From positions 53,453,137-53,517,136 of the forward strand of contig CAMTDV010000017.1 in assembly GCA_947069175.1 (NCBI GenBank): DNA of 64,000 nucleotides. The letters are read 5' to 3'. Numbering within the stretch: position 1 is the stretch's first letter; the number at the start of each line of letters is the position of its first letter. This document shows, in pieces, positions 45,701 to 55,375 of the stretch. Source of the stretch: Scalesia atractyloides. Its lineage: Eukaryota; Streptophyta; Magnoliopsida; Asterales; Asteraceae. The position numbers were made by a program, and so were the translations under genes. The notes beneath the pieces were generated by a model, which was not told the origin of the DNA, did no database searches, and worked only from the letters and a program-made list of their open reading frames with translations.

Positions 45701-46525
45701 AGAGAAGAAATCATAGAGATGAAAAAGAAATGGTTCAAAGAGATGCCACCTGAAAGAAAGTTCCGTTGTCCATTGGCTTTCTTCACCAGAGACCCTGACG
45801 CATCTCTGGGTGACATTATTAGTTGGGGATGGATCGAGGAACTCGATGTGTATGCGTTAAAACGTGAGTATGGAGTTCAATACTTCAGAAGATTGGGTGA
45901 TATAAAGACCTTGCCAGAATGGGATGTGAAAGAGCTGGTTCAAACCAAGACGTTCAGTATGAAGCTACGTCCGAATGATCAACGTCTATGGAAGCTCATC
46001 AAGTTGGAAGCTGAACATGGATTCAATCTATGGAAGCCTCACAAGCCAAAAACCGTGACAAAGATAGATCCAGTTACTCAAGAGAAAGATGTGACTTTGA
46101 TTGTGAAAAGGCCACGCGTTATGAAGGATATGCATCTGAAGAAAATGGAACAAGATTTTTACAAGATCTTCAAGTGGTGGCACTATGATTCGAGTACTGG
46201 AGAGGCTGTGATTTGTGTTGAGCCTGACGAAGGGTCATGGGACATGTCCGAGGATCTTTCAGAAACCGTAATTATGCATAAAAGAATCTATGGGCTATGG
46301 CGTGCAATCAGAGTATTGGATCCTATGTGGCTGGTCAACTGCTCAGAGAAAGACATTGAACGCTTATTCTTCATCAGAATAAGTTATGAAGATAAAGACA
46401 AGGAGCAGGCCATGCAGTTCCAGAAAATTGTGAATGTTTGTTACGCTAACAATATTAATTCAGGTAAAGAATGTAAAACTTCATGGAGAAAGCTTGAAGA
46501 TAAAGAGCAGAAAAAGAAATATTAA
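42770..46525 (+). pseudogene. Additional (env-like) ORF of Sirevirus C
   Basis: Long extra ORF after pol, about 1,200 codons if breaks are ignored. N-terminal domain 42790-43735: KDIAEFAPFT, a TAG at 42892, LTHHHDVYASHVDIFWGV, ITITEDLIRTVLHF, then (frame change near 43150) GYNGYVNSAPYKINQLGLPY, SHMKGGWDDL, NKPYNFSRMIFDQMVMNL and QYPRFVQMI. This is the plant domain often seen behind Sirevirus pol. Middle part 43740-44862: Lys/Glu-rich, Pro/Ser-rich, then a coiled coil (ERIRVLENEREVLKATLSSY). TAG stops at 44860 and 45034. The C-terminal part 45070-46525 is acidic, then a compact domain with PPERKFRCPLAFFTRDPD, YGVQYFRRLGDIKTLPEWD and FYKIFKWWHYDSSTG that I cannot assign. I see no clear signal peptide or membrane anchor, so env-like is only a traditional label. 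Confidence 0.85.
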
Positions 46526-46742
46526 AATGAAGAAAGAATTGAAGCTCGTCGAAAGCTGGCCACCCATGAAAGGTTCAAGTTCGGGAATACTTACAACCGA
46601 CCTCCACCTACAGATCAAACGCCCATTGCTTCAGAGGAGCGTCGAAGGCCTCGCAAGATATTTTTTGGTTGATTCATGTCAAACATGTTTAAAGTTTTTG
46701 AAGAAAAAGTTTTGAAGACTGTCCAAGACTGCAGCAACATCC

Positions 46743-46753
46743 AAGGGGGAGTC
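46743..46753 (+). other. Polypurine tract of element C
   Basis: aagggggagtc directly before the 3' LTR. Confidence 0.9.
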
Positions 46754-47184
46754 TGTTGGTGCACATATGTCTATTGCCTACGTCTAGGACGAGTCTATTG
46801 TACAGATAGGGTTTCGTAGCGTCAGAAGTTAAGTTTTGAAAGTTTTGTAAGTATGATATAATTTTTGTACGAAAATCAGGCTAGATTTTCGCACGAAAAT
46901 TTACTACGAAAATCTCAGCCTCCTAGTGACTGGGTGCTGTCATGTCATGCCTATAAATAGGTGACTTAGGTTGTGTGTTTGGTATGCTGTTTTGAGGAAT
47001 CAGTGGTGAAGCGCTGTCTGAGTCTGTAATCGTTGCAAACGTTTATTCAATACACAGACGGTTAAACAGTAACCATCGCTTGTTCTTTGTTTGTTCAATC
47101 AACTAACAATGAATTCCGCCTCTCTTAGCTGAGCAAGTCTAACCGGAAAGCTCATTTAGTTGGCTCCGATCCTAAGCATTGACA
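46754..47184 (+). repeat. 3' LTR of element C
   Basis: 431 bp matching 32620-33049 with about 27 differences. The TATA box, ctataaatag, is at 46951-46960. The palindrome cluster is at 46863-46913. It is followed by the second copy of the AAAAT duplication. Confidence 0.95.
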
Positions 47185-47189
47185 AAAAT

Positions 47190-48310
47190 CATATATTTGT
47201 ATGATGAAGCTTGAAGTTTTTGAAGCTTCAAGCTTTCATGGAGGTTTGAATAATTAGAGAAGAAGGAAAGAGATAAAAGTGGGAAAGACAAGCAAGCTTG
47301 ATGAAACCTTTTTAAGAATATACCTTTTGCGGTATCTGTGTAAAATCAGGCTAGATCTTTGTCTTTGGAATGAGTCAAGACTTGCTACCCATTCTGGCTT
47401 TATAGAAAGTGACAGCACAATGGCCACAGCCTCGTGCCACGATGGCACGGCCCCGTGGTCTGCAACGGATCAGAGACACTTTGTTTGCTAGTTAGCCATG
47501 GGTCATGTTGGCCCAACACGTCCCATGACGATTTTGACGATTGGGCAATGGGGCGTGCCGAGAGGGCACGACACATGTTGTTTTGAGGCTTATGAAGTTT
47601 AGTCATTTATTTAAGGTGTTTTACTTTATCGAGTGGCTCCTTACAGGTAAGAACAACACCAAAGTGTCATATGTATCTAAGAAGCTTGTGATTTATGCGA
47701 AAAAGCAAGAGGATATCGGAAAGGATGAATCCTAAATTGCCCGGCGGGCGAAACCAACTCAGGGCTCTTGTTAAAGAAGGTATGAGTCGAATCGCTCTGG
47801 TCTATGTATGCACCGGATGTTCCTGGTGGGGAGTCCGTCATGGCACAATCGGAATAGGGATGACTATCGCTTTTGTCCTCACAAGACGTTGAGGCACATG
47901 TAGTGGCCTTGATGTTGTTTAGGTCTGAATGGGCCCCATGAATTTTTCTTCGTTGTTAGTGTTTTGTGATGAATACCTCATTTTCATCATAAACTCTATT
48001 TCTTATAATTTGTGGAGAATCCTCTTTTCTATTTGGCATATATCGTCTGAGGCTATATCTTCTTGAAAAGGGGTTTGATGGCATTCGGGTGGATAATAGT
48101 TATTTTTTTTACTTTCGCCCATCTTAAGGTGATCCTTACTAGAAAATGATGGGTCTATAAGGTAGTGGGGGTCGGAGTTTAGAAAGTAGCATTCTAAATC
48201 TTGGTGAATCCCACCACATATTTGACACCATTCACTATAAGAGTTGTGAAAGTAAAAATAATAATTATCGTTGATGTGTGAAATGTGTATAGCAAAAATC
48301 AAACAAGTTT
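47190..48310 (-). mobile_element. Interior of Athila-like element E, upstream region
   Basis: DNA of element E on the far side of the C insertion. 47441-47458 (ggcacggccccgtgg) and 47551-47572 repeat the GC-rich palindrome word of this family. Minus-strand 48302-48003 is open and contains CQICGGIHQDLEC, a zinc-knuckle-like motif reminiscent of Athila Gag, so it may be a gag remnant. The rest is non-coding. It stops near the start of the LTR of element F. Confidence 0.5.
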
Positions 48311-49813
48311 TAAAAAGGAATCACAATCTAGACCACACACAATCGGCAAGTGCACCGGTCACGGCGTAGTGTAGATAGCAAGACCGAGTATCAATCCGTG
48401 GACACTATATGTGAATTTTAGATACTAAACCTCTATCAAATACAATGTCAAAGTTGATTTGAATTTTGGTGTTTAACTAATAACCTAATTGATTACGAAA
48501 ATGGCAAACCCAACAAACAACGTGAAACAAACACGAACACGAGAGCAAAATGTGATCAAATATATATGAGAAAAGAACTACCTAGGTGTCGAATCCCTAG
48601 AATCATGCAACGCTAATCTGACAGTGACAATGGCTAAATATCTTACTCTCTCGAATGACCCCCGCTAGATATGTACCAAACGAAAGATAAAGACGAAATG
48701 TGAAGTGCTAGAACGAACCGGCTCGACCTATCGATACCAAATCCTACGAGAATCGAGCAAAGAAAGTATCTAAGACTCCCAAAACCCTCAAAATGCAGAG
48801 CAAACCAAACCTTGATACTTGAAATCCTAGGAAACCTTAACCACGATGTAATAAACGAGCCCGAGCTATCGGTCACCCAATCTACCCACCAATGACTAGC
48901 TAATAACCTAGCTCACCTAAATAGTCTCCCGAGTCATCAAATGAGGATGCAAGCTTTAATATCTTGATTTTAATTATTAGTTGAATTGGTCAATTTCTCA
49001 ACTCAATATTTAAACCGAAACCGTAAGATTAACGATTCAAATTAAACTCTAAGTCTAGGGAATCTTTCAATGTGCCTAAACCGCTAAATTTATAAACTAA
49101 AAATCAATCAAAATACACCAACATGCAATATCAAGATCAATCACAAGGCAAAGTTTTGTAAATCACATCAAATAGCCAAAATCATGTCAAAAACGCATTA
49201 CAATCATCAAGTTCCTCGACCCTAAGTAGTTTATAACGTTTAGCTACTCATAATATTCATCAAAACAACTGAATGAAATCTGAAAACAACTGAGTTCATA
49301 GTTTAAAGCGAAATAAAACTGAAAAACTAATGTTAAACGAACCCAAGATGCTCAAGACTCGAACCGAAAGCTTCCTAGACCTTCACACAGCCCCAAAGTC
49401 GCCTGAGTTACGAGATGTCCCTAACCCTAGCGGCTGCTAGGTTTTTATAACATTTTTCGCAAACTACGATCCCCTTACGGACCGTAAGGGCCTCGGGCTT
49501 ACGGTCCGTAAGCCTAAAAAATTTCACCGCGTGTCTCATCCTTACGGACCGTAAGGAGCACACCTTTACGGTGTCCGTAAGGGCACCTGGGCAGCAAACA
49601 ATTGAATTTTCATTCTTTGTTTTGACACGCTTTTCCGTGCTATCTTTACTGCTCCGCTTTCTTCCGTTTTCACCGCATAATAAACATGTTTTTCAGCAAC
49701 TCCTGCAAATTCATCAATTAATCAAATCAGTATCCAAATCGTGGGAAAACCGTATACCAACCACTCAAAATGTAGGGAATTCGACACGAAAAATGTGTAT
49801 ATTTTAAAACACA
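48310..49813 (-). repeat. 3' LTR of element F
   Basis: About 1.5 kb. The right end (aca at 49811-49813) is fixed by the adjacent minus-strand purine tract in tcaaatatccccacactta. The left end near 48310 is approximate. The minus-strand TATA box, gttataaaaac, is at 49441-49451. Related phrases occur in the LTR of element E. Confidence 0.75.
49472..49582. promoter_or_regulatory. Four CTTACGG-N-CCGTAAG palindromes in F LTR
   Basis: The palindromes are at 49472-49490 (arms CCCTTACGG/CCGTAAGGG), 49496-49514 (GGCTTACGG/CCGTAAGCC), 49539-49557 (TCCTTACGG/CCGTAAGGA) and 49563-49582 (imperfect). Each has a 1-bp centre except the last. They start about 20 bp upstream of the TATA box on the element strand. 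The outer bases differ between copies yet always pair. Confidence 0.92.
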
Positions 49814-51340
49814 TCAAATATCCCCACACTTAACCTTTTGCTTGTCCCTATGCAAAATTCCAAGCCATGTCCAACTGAAACACTTAACAACAACGCAAGC
49901 CTCAAACAAGTTATAACGCGAACAACGAAATCATCAAGCACAGCGGTTTCAAAAGACTTACATCGTTCAAATGGTTGACAATTCAAACTCTTTAATTCAA
50001 AAACAGGAATACCTAATCAAGTTTCTCTCACCTTCAAGCCATCAATCATGCATTCCCAACACCCCTCACAATATCACTCGAAACTCGGCTAAATATATAT
50101 CATAACAAATCAAGTGAACTCTCAAAAACCAAACTATGAAGCAATACTATCATAAGCTTGTACGTCAATCAAATCTCCACCTAATGGTTAAAACTCGGCA
50201 TAAATCAAGAGGACTTTAAGGGTAGGCAAGGGCTAAAGGTAAGTTATTTTATTCGGGAAACAATAGGCTAACACAAATGGTAACACGACAAACCGGATAA
50301 GCACAAAACAAATAACAACGTATGTGGTTGTATCGACCCACAACTTTATTCTATTTTTTTCTCGTTTTTATTTTTTTCATTTTTCTTTTTATTTGTTTTT
50401 TTCAAATATAATAATAACAACACACGATCCGGCTATCAAAGCAACACATAGGTGACAAACGAATGGCTAGGCTCAAAGTGGTGTATCTAAGGGTAGTGGT
50501 GAAACGGGTCAAACACAAAGGCTAAACAAATAAGGTGATCCTAATGCCTCTCTCATGTCCATGCCAAATCTTAACCGAAGGTCTCGAAATGTATCAAAAC
50601 GCTCATGTTCTAAAGTGATGCAACAAGTCGGTAAACACACTTGAAACGAAAGTAGTGAACATATAAACATGAAATATATAAGGCTCAAATCTCACTATCA
50701 TGTGGTAAATAAAGGCTACCGATATCGACAGTGCACAACTAATAAACTCTCCGGCTCCATCCACTATCCTGGGCTTCCAAAACCTTTTATTCCCCAAAAA
50801 CGAATCAATCAACCTACTATCCCGCAACTTAAAGAAACATGCTCTCTCGACTCATAAATCCGAAAATTAAACCGCTTTTAACCAATGCTTTGAAAAGGTT
50901 TGTCATTTTCTATGCCCGGGACTCGCAAAACCATCTCCTTTTGTTTTCTTTTTTTTTAATTTTTATGCAATAAATAATATTACAAGAATTCTGACTCTAT
51001 TTACGGACTCATTTTACAAAAAGGCTTACAATTTATATACAAATTCCCCCATCCCCACACTTGAAAGACACATTGTCCCCAATGTGAACGAAAAGAAAAT
51101 AAACAAAAATACAAAATAATACAACAATAATAAACAGGAGAGGGGAAACTGAAACTCCCCTGATATGCTCGAGACACTGCTCGTATACAATCCAACCGCT
51201 CAAATCATGCTACTCAGCAATCGAAATATGACCTGTATAATCAAGTTGCACGGCTAGAAGCAATATATCAAACACAAACCATAATATACAATAAATATAT
51301 AAGAAGTGTACGGTACAACAAAAGACACAACCGGTTACCC
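49814..51340 (-). other. Non-coding 3' region of element F
   Basis: No ORF with recognisable motifs. It carries the purine tract next to the LTR and a second ccccacacttgaaagacaca-type phrase at 51055-51080 that is shared with element E. Confidence 0.65.
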
Positions 51341-52769
51341 TTACAAATTCCCCTGAATATATGTATCAAGTATGGACCATGATAGTAAAAACAAAAATAA
51401 GGAAAAAGTACAAGGTAACCCAAAAATCCCACTGCTGACGGACCACTGCAGGCCTGGTGGTGGCTGTGGAGCCTCTGGAGGAATATGAAAGTTGCCTATG
51501 ATGCGCTGCAGCATCGACCGCATCTCTGCCTGTGAGTCTCTAACCTCCGCAACAACCTGCTCCAAACTGTATAACCTCTCAACCACTATCCTCTGTGCTC
51601 TAGGCGCTCTACGTACCCTAACCTGAGCCCTCTCTCTACCGCCATGCTGATGGCATGGTGCAACAACCGGGACATCCTCTTGTGCCTCTCCCTCGGCTAC
51701 AGGAACACCCAGGACTATCCTTAATGCGAGAAACCTAGGTGGATCCCCAGGTGCTAACAACTCTGTCATCTGGCACATATCACTCAACCTGGATCTCGAT
51801 CCGGCCGCCTCCTCATGCAACCAAGCCGGTGGAAAGTGCGCGTAAACGCCTAAACTCTCTGCTAGTATGCTAACATGTGAACCCATACAAATACGCAAGT
51901 GTGTACCTCCGCCTCGACATCTGTCGAACGCATGTAGTATAAACCCAGCTAGATTGGCCTCCTGGCCCTGAAACATACAATATAAGGCGAACAAATCATG
52001 AAATGTCACTTTCTCAAGACTCATATGTCGAGAAAGGATGGTGCACGTAAGGATCCGATGAACAAAGTGAATAATGGGGTCCCTGATCTGTGATGCTGGG
52101 ATACCCGACGCCCACGCACCATCGCCAACAGTTGAGTAAAACGCTATAAGCTGTGAAGTGGTGACACACTACTGTAGATCTACATCCGTCCAACCCATCA
52201 AACTCTCAGTAAAAAACTAACTGTGTAGTCTCCTGTAAGGTGTATATACCGGCGTGAACGGCGAACTGAGCTAAAGACAACGTATGAATCTGCCGTCCAA
52301 GAGCAAAACTAACAGCGGCTGGCTCAGTGAGACGCGCGTGATGGAATCTGAATGTGGAGTGGAACTCCAATACTAGCTCGTGATGAAACGCGCGTCTCTC
52401 ATCTAGAAACCTCCTCCATCGAGGTGTAATCAAAGCCTCCATCCTAGCGCGTATGGCCATACGCTACATACCCAATCTATGACCCTTGTTCTCTGAAAAC
52501 GTAAAACCCAAGTACAGCTGCAAAGCTGTGTACTCGTCAGAATCTGGGTGGAACTGCATCACCGTATGCTCCTCCTCTGATGGGAGATTTGCTGGTAGTG
52601 GTGCCGGTGCAAGCTGATCAGGAAGATGTGCCTCCTTAGAGTAGCGAATGGTCCGAGCGGTACGCTCGAGAGCTTGCTGTGGCTGGCTCTGGGTGGACGG
52701 CCGGCCCTGGGCCGGCTGAGAAGACGATGATAGCATACCTGCACCCATATACAACAATGAGAAAAACAA
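51341..52769 (-). pseudogene. Athila post-pol ORF (ORF-1/env-like family)
   Basis: Broken downstream ORF of element F, about 470 codons on the minus strand. 52769-52464: Ser/Gln-rich start, then DQLAPAPLPANLPSEEEH and DSDEYTALQLYLGFTFSENK. A TAG at 52461 leads in frame to 52460-52206: RRFLDERRAFHHELVLEF, FRFHHARLTEPAAVSFALG and HTLSLAQFAVHAGIYT, which follow the plant Athila ORF-1-like pattern. A further stop and a frame change lead to 52024-51341: VTFHDLFALYCMFQGQEANL, a Pro/Ala-rich part and a Gln/Pro-rich end. The protein's role is unknown. Antisense open frames here are shadows. Confidence 0.78.
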
Positions 52770-53089
52770 ACATACAAATACAAGGTGTCGCCCCTAAACA
52801 CGTTTTTCGAGAAATATAGATTTTTTTGAAAATAATAATAATAATAATGAAAATCGTGTTTTTGGTGTGTTAGGAGAGGCGGTTGCGACCGTATAGCTTT
52901 TCGTTCGCGGCCGCAACGAATAATTATACAACAAAAATAAAAATTTCGGCATGCCTTCGGCGCTTTTACAAGAAACGACCATCCTTGCCCGAATGGAGAT
53001 TGAGTACGGGTGAGGAGATCAAGACCTGCAAAATGAATGCGATAATATCCGACACTAATCATGCAATACAGTCAACGCTCAATGTCAAT

Positions 53090-53740
53090 TTATTTTAGGC
53101 ACCCGAAGCTTAACTACAACAACAAAACGACAAAAACTATCATCGACGACTCGAAAGCATACAAAATACAACAACGATAAAAACTAAACTATGATTCGAA
53201 ACTAAATATTACAACATCATAAACAATCCGCGACATTCAATATGTATATTCATTTGATTTGAAATGTCTGCCGAACATGACTCGCCAAGCGCACAAATAT
53301 GAAATAGACTAAACCTGACACAATGAACACCTCCATGAGACTCGATACACATACGCTATCCTCGACTGAATCAAAACACAAGTAAGCTAAACATAGAGAA
53401 GATTACGAGGATAACCTGATTTTCGACACAGAGGTTCATGTGATCGGACAGCGGTGGTGTTTGGCGGTGGACTACGACGACAGTCGGTGGTCTCAGGTGG
53501 TCGGCGTTCCACGGTGGGTGATAGGCGGGGGGCTGTGGTGAATGGCAGAGGTGGAGTGGTGATCGACGACGGTGACGGTGGTGGTATGTCGGAATCGGAG
53601 GGCGGCGGTGGTAGGTGGTTTGTGGCGGTGATTTGGGGTGGAGGTGATCGGAGGTGGGTGGATAAATGGTGCAGGTGGTGGTGATTTTGGGGGAATGAAA
53701 GAGACGACCCCATTTTGGGGTTTTTATTTTTGGATCTGCA
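53090..53740 (-). other. GC-rich spacer of element F
   Basis: Between pol and the downstream ORF. 53400-53690 is a G-rich, ggtggtggcgg-type simple sequence that gives long but biased open frames on both strands (Pro/Ser-rich on minus, Gly/Arg-rich on plus). I regard neither as a gene. Confidence 0.6.
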
Positions 53741-53745
53741 ACAAT

Positions 53746-53830
53746 CTTACGGACCTCCGTATGGTTCTATTTTTTCAATCCCGATGTCCTCTTGCGGACC
53801 GTATGGCCCAACGGCTTACGATCCGTGAAG
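53746..53830. promoter_or_regulatory. Internal palindrome cluster of element F
   Basis: Degenerate copies of the LTR palindrome: cttacggacctccgtatgg (53746-53764), cttgcggaccgtatgg (53791-53806) and ggcttacgatccgtgaag (53813-53830). They lie between integrase and the downstream ORF, a site where an internal promoter would be useful. Confidence 0.75.
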
Positions 53831-54086
53831 AATGTATTTTCAATTTTTTATAATTAATTATTTATTATTACTATTTACAAAATTAAATTAATTTATTGTT
53901 AAAATATTACAAAAATACACAATTACACTTACACTTATCAAAACGCCCGATTTCCCGAATTCGTTTTATTTAACCTGTAAACTGCACAATCTCAATAAAC
54001 TGATCAGGACGTTCAATAAGAAATAAGCAATAATAGACTCAAAATACAAACATAAAATACACAAAAGACGGTACAAACTATACGAC

Positions 54087-55375
54087 TCAGGAAAATCCCG
54101 AGTCTGCAAAGCAAACTCTCACGTACTCATCAACGGGAGGTCTATCACCTCCTCCTCTCTCCTCGGTCGGTCCTTCGACAAAGTGTTTCAAACGATGTCC
54201 ATTCACCTTAAATCTCTGACCGTCCTCATCCTCCACCTTAATAGTCCCGTATGGAAACACCTGCGTAACTACATACGGTCTATGCCAACGCGATCTCAAC
54301 TTTCTCAGGAATAACTTCAACCGGGAATTATATAGCAACACCTTCTCCCTACACTTGAACTCTTTTACCAGCTTCAAGTGTTTATCATGCAACTCCTTGG
54401 TGTGCTCCTTGTATGCCCATGATCTCTCATATGCCTCATCGAGTAGCTCCTCTAACTCGTGAATCTGAAGAAACCGTTTCTTCCCAGCAGCTGGCAAGTC
54501 AAGACTGACTGCCCTCAATGCCCAATAGGCCCTGTGCTCAAGCTCGACCGCCAGATGACAAGCTTTTCCATAAACCATCCTAAAGGGAGTAGTCCCAATA
54601 GGTGTCCTATAAGCTGTCCTAAACGCCCAAAGCGCGTCATCCAACTTGTCGGACCAGTCAATGCGACTGTTTCCGACAGTTTTCTCCAGGATTCTCTTGA
54701 TTCTCCTATTTGAATTCTCCACCTACCCACTAGACTAAGGATGATAAGCCGTTGAAAGCTGATGGGTGACCCCATAGAGTTTCAAGATTTTCTCCATCTT
54801 TGCATTGTAAAAGTGGGTCCCTTGATCCGAAATCAAGGACTTCGGTGTCCCAAACCTAGCAAACAACCTACGCAAAAATCTCACAACAACCCTTGCGTCA
54901 TTCATGGGCAAGGCCTCCACCTCTACCCACTTAGAAACATAGTCAACTGCAACGTGGATGTATCGGTTCCCTCTCGGCATAGGGAATGGACCCATGAAAT
55001 CAATGCCCCAATTATCAAACACTTCCACAACCTGAATAGGGTTCTGTGGCATCTCATTCTGGGATGGGATTTTTCCTGTCCTCTGACAGGCCTCACAACT
55101 CCTCACAAACTAGTGTGCGTCTCTAAAGATGGTCGGCTAATAAAATCCTGCATCAAACACGCGTTTTGCGGCATAAGCAGCTCCATACTGACCACTAGTC
55201 GGTCCCTCATGACAATGTCGCAAAATGCTGCGACACTCGGACCCAAACACACATCTCCTAATCACCTGGTCTGCTCTGATACTAAACAAGTACGGATACT
55301 CCCAAATGTAGTGCTTAACGTCTGCAAAGAAGTTCTTCTTTTGCTGGTACGTCATGCCCTCAACAAAGTCACCTT
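54087..55375 (-). pseudogene. Athila-type integrase (element F)
   Basis: Integrase of element F, minus strand. 55355-55137: the zinc-binding part, with RHCHEGPTSGQYGAAYAAKR and DAGFY. 55106-54735: C-x-x-C (RSCEACQRTG) and catalytic core with WGIDFMGPF, VAVDYVSKWVEVEA and LISDQGTHF. The third acidic residue follows within HP-x-S-S-G-x-VEN, where two TAG codons (54730-54725 and nearby) replace glutamines. 54722-54087: the rest of the core (WSDKLDDALWAFRTAYRTPI), the Athila signature YGKACHLAVELEHRAYWAL, and the C-terminal domain (YVVTQVFPYGTIKVEDEDGQ, FKVNGHRLKHFVEG). The few stops are otherwise compatible with a full protein. Confidence 0.93.

Larger units (their letters stand above)
32620..47184 (+). 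mobile_element. Full-length Sirevirus, Ty1/copia (element C)
   Basis: A complete but dead plus-strand Sirevirus of 14.6 kb. It has LTRs at 32620-33049 and 46754-47184, an exact target duplication AAAAT (32615-32619 and 47185-47189), a perfect Met primer site, a long gag, protease, integrase, RT, RNase H, a long additional ORF, and a polypurine tract. By hand count the LTRs differ at about 27 of 430 positions, roughly 6 percent, so the insertion is not recent. The length is normal for Sireviruses with an extra ORF. It inserted into the interior of Athila-like element E. Confidence 0.95.
48310..55375 (-). mobile_element. Athila-like Ty3/gypsy element, truncated (element F)
   Basis: Minus-strand gypsy element of the Athila group: integrase (55375-54087), a GC-rich spacer, a post-pol ORF (52769-51341), a non-coding stretch with the Athila-type purine tract, and a 3' LTR (about 48310-49813). 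Gag, protease, RT and RNase H are absent because the element is cut at about 55375, where LTR sequence of element G starts. The hallmark YGKACHLAVELEHRAYWAL in the integrase tail supports the Athila assignment. Confidence 0.88.

Noticed and set aside
42770..46525. True retroviral envelope gene
   Set aside because: No signal peptide, cleavage site or clear membrane anchor is visible; env-like is used only as the traditional label.
53387..53713. Pro-rich minus-strand ORF and Gly-rich plus-strand ORF
   Set aside because: Both come from ggtggcgg-type simple sequence in the spacer of element F; composition bias explains the lack of stops.
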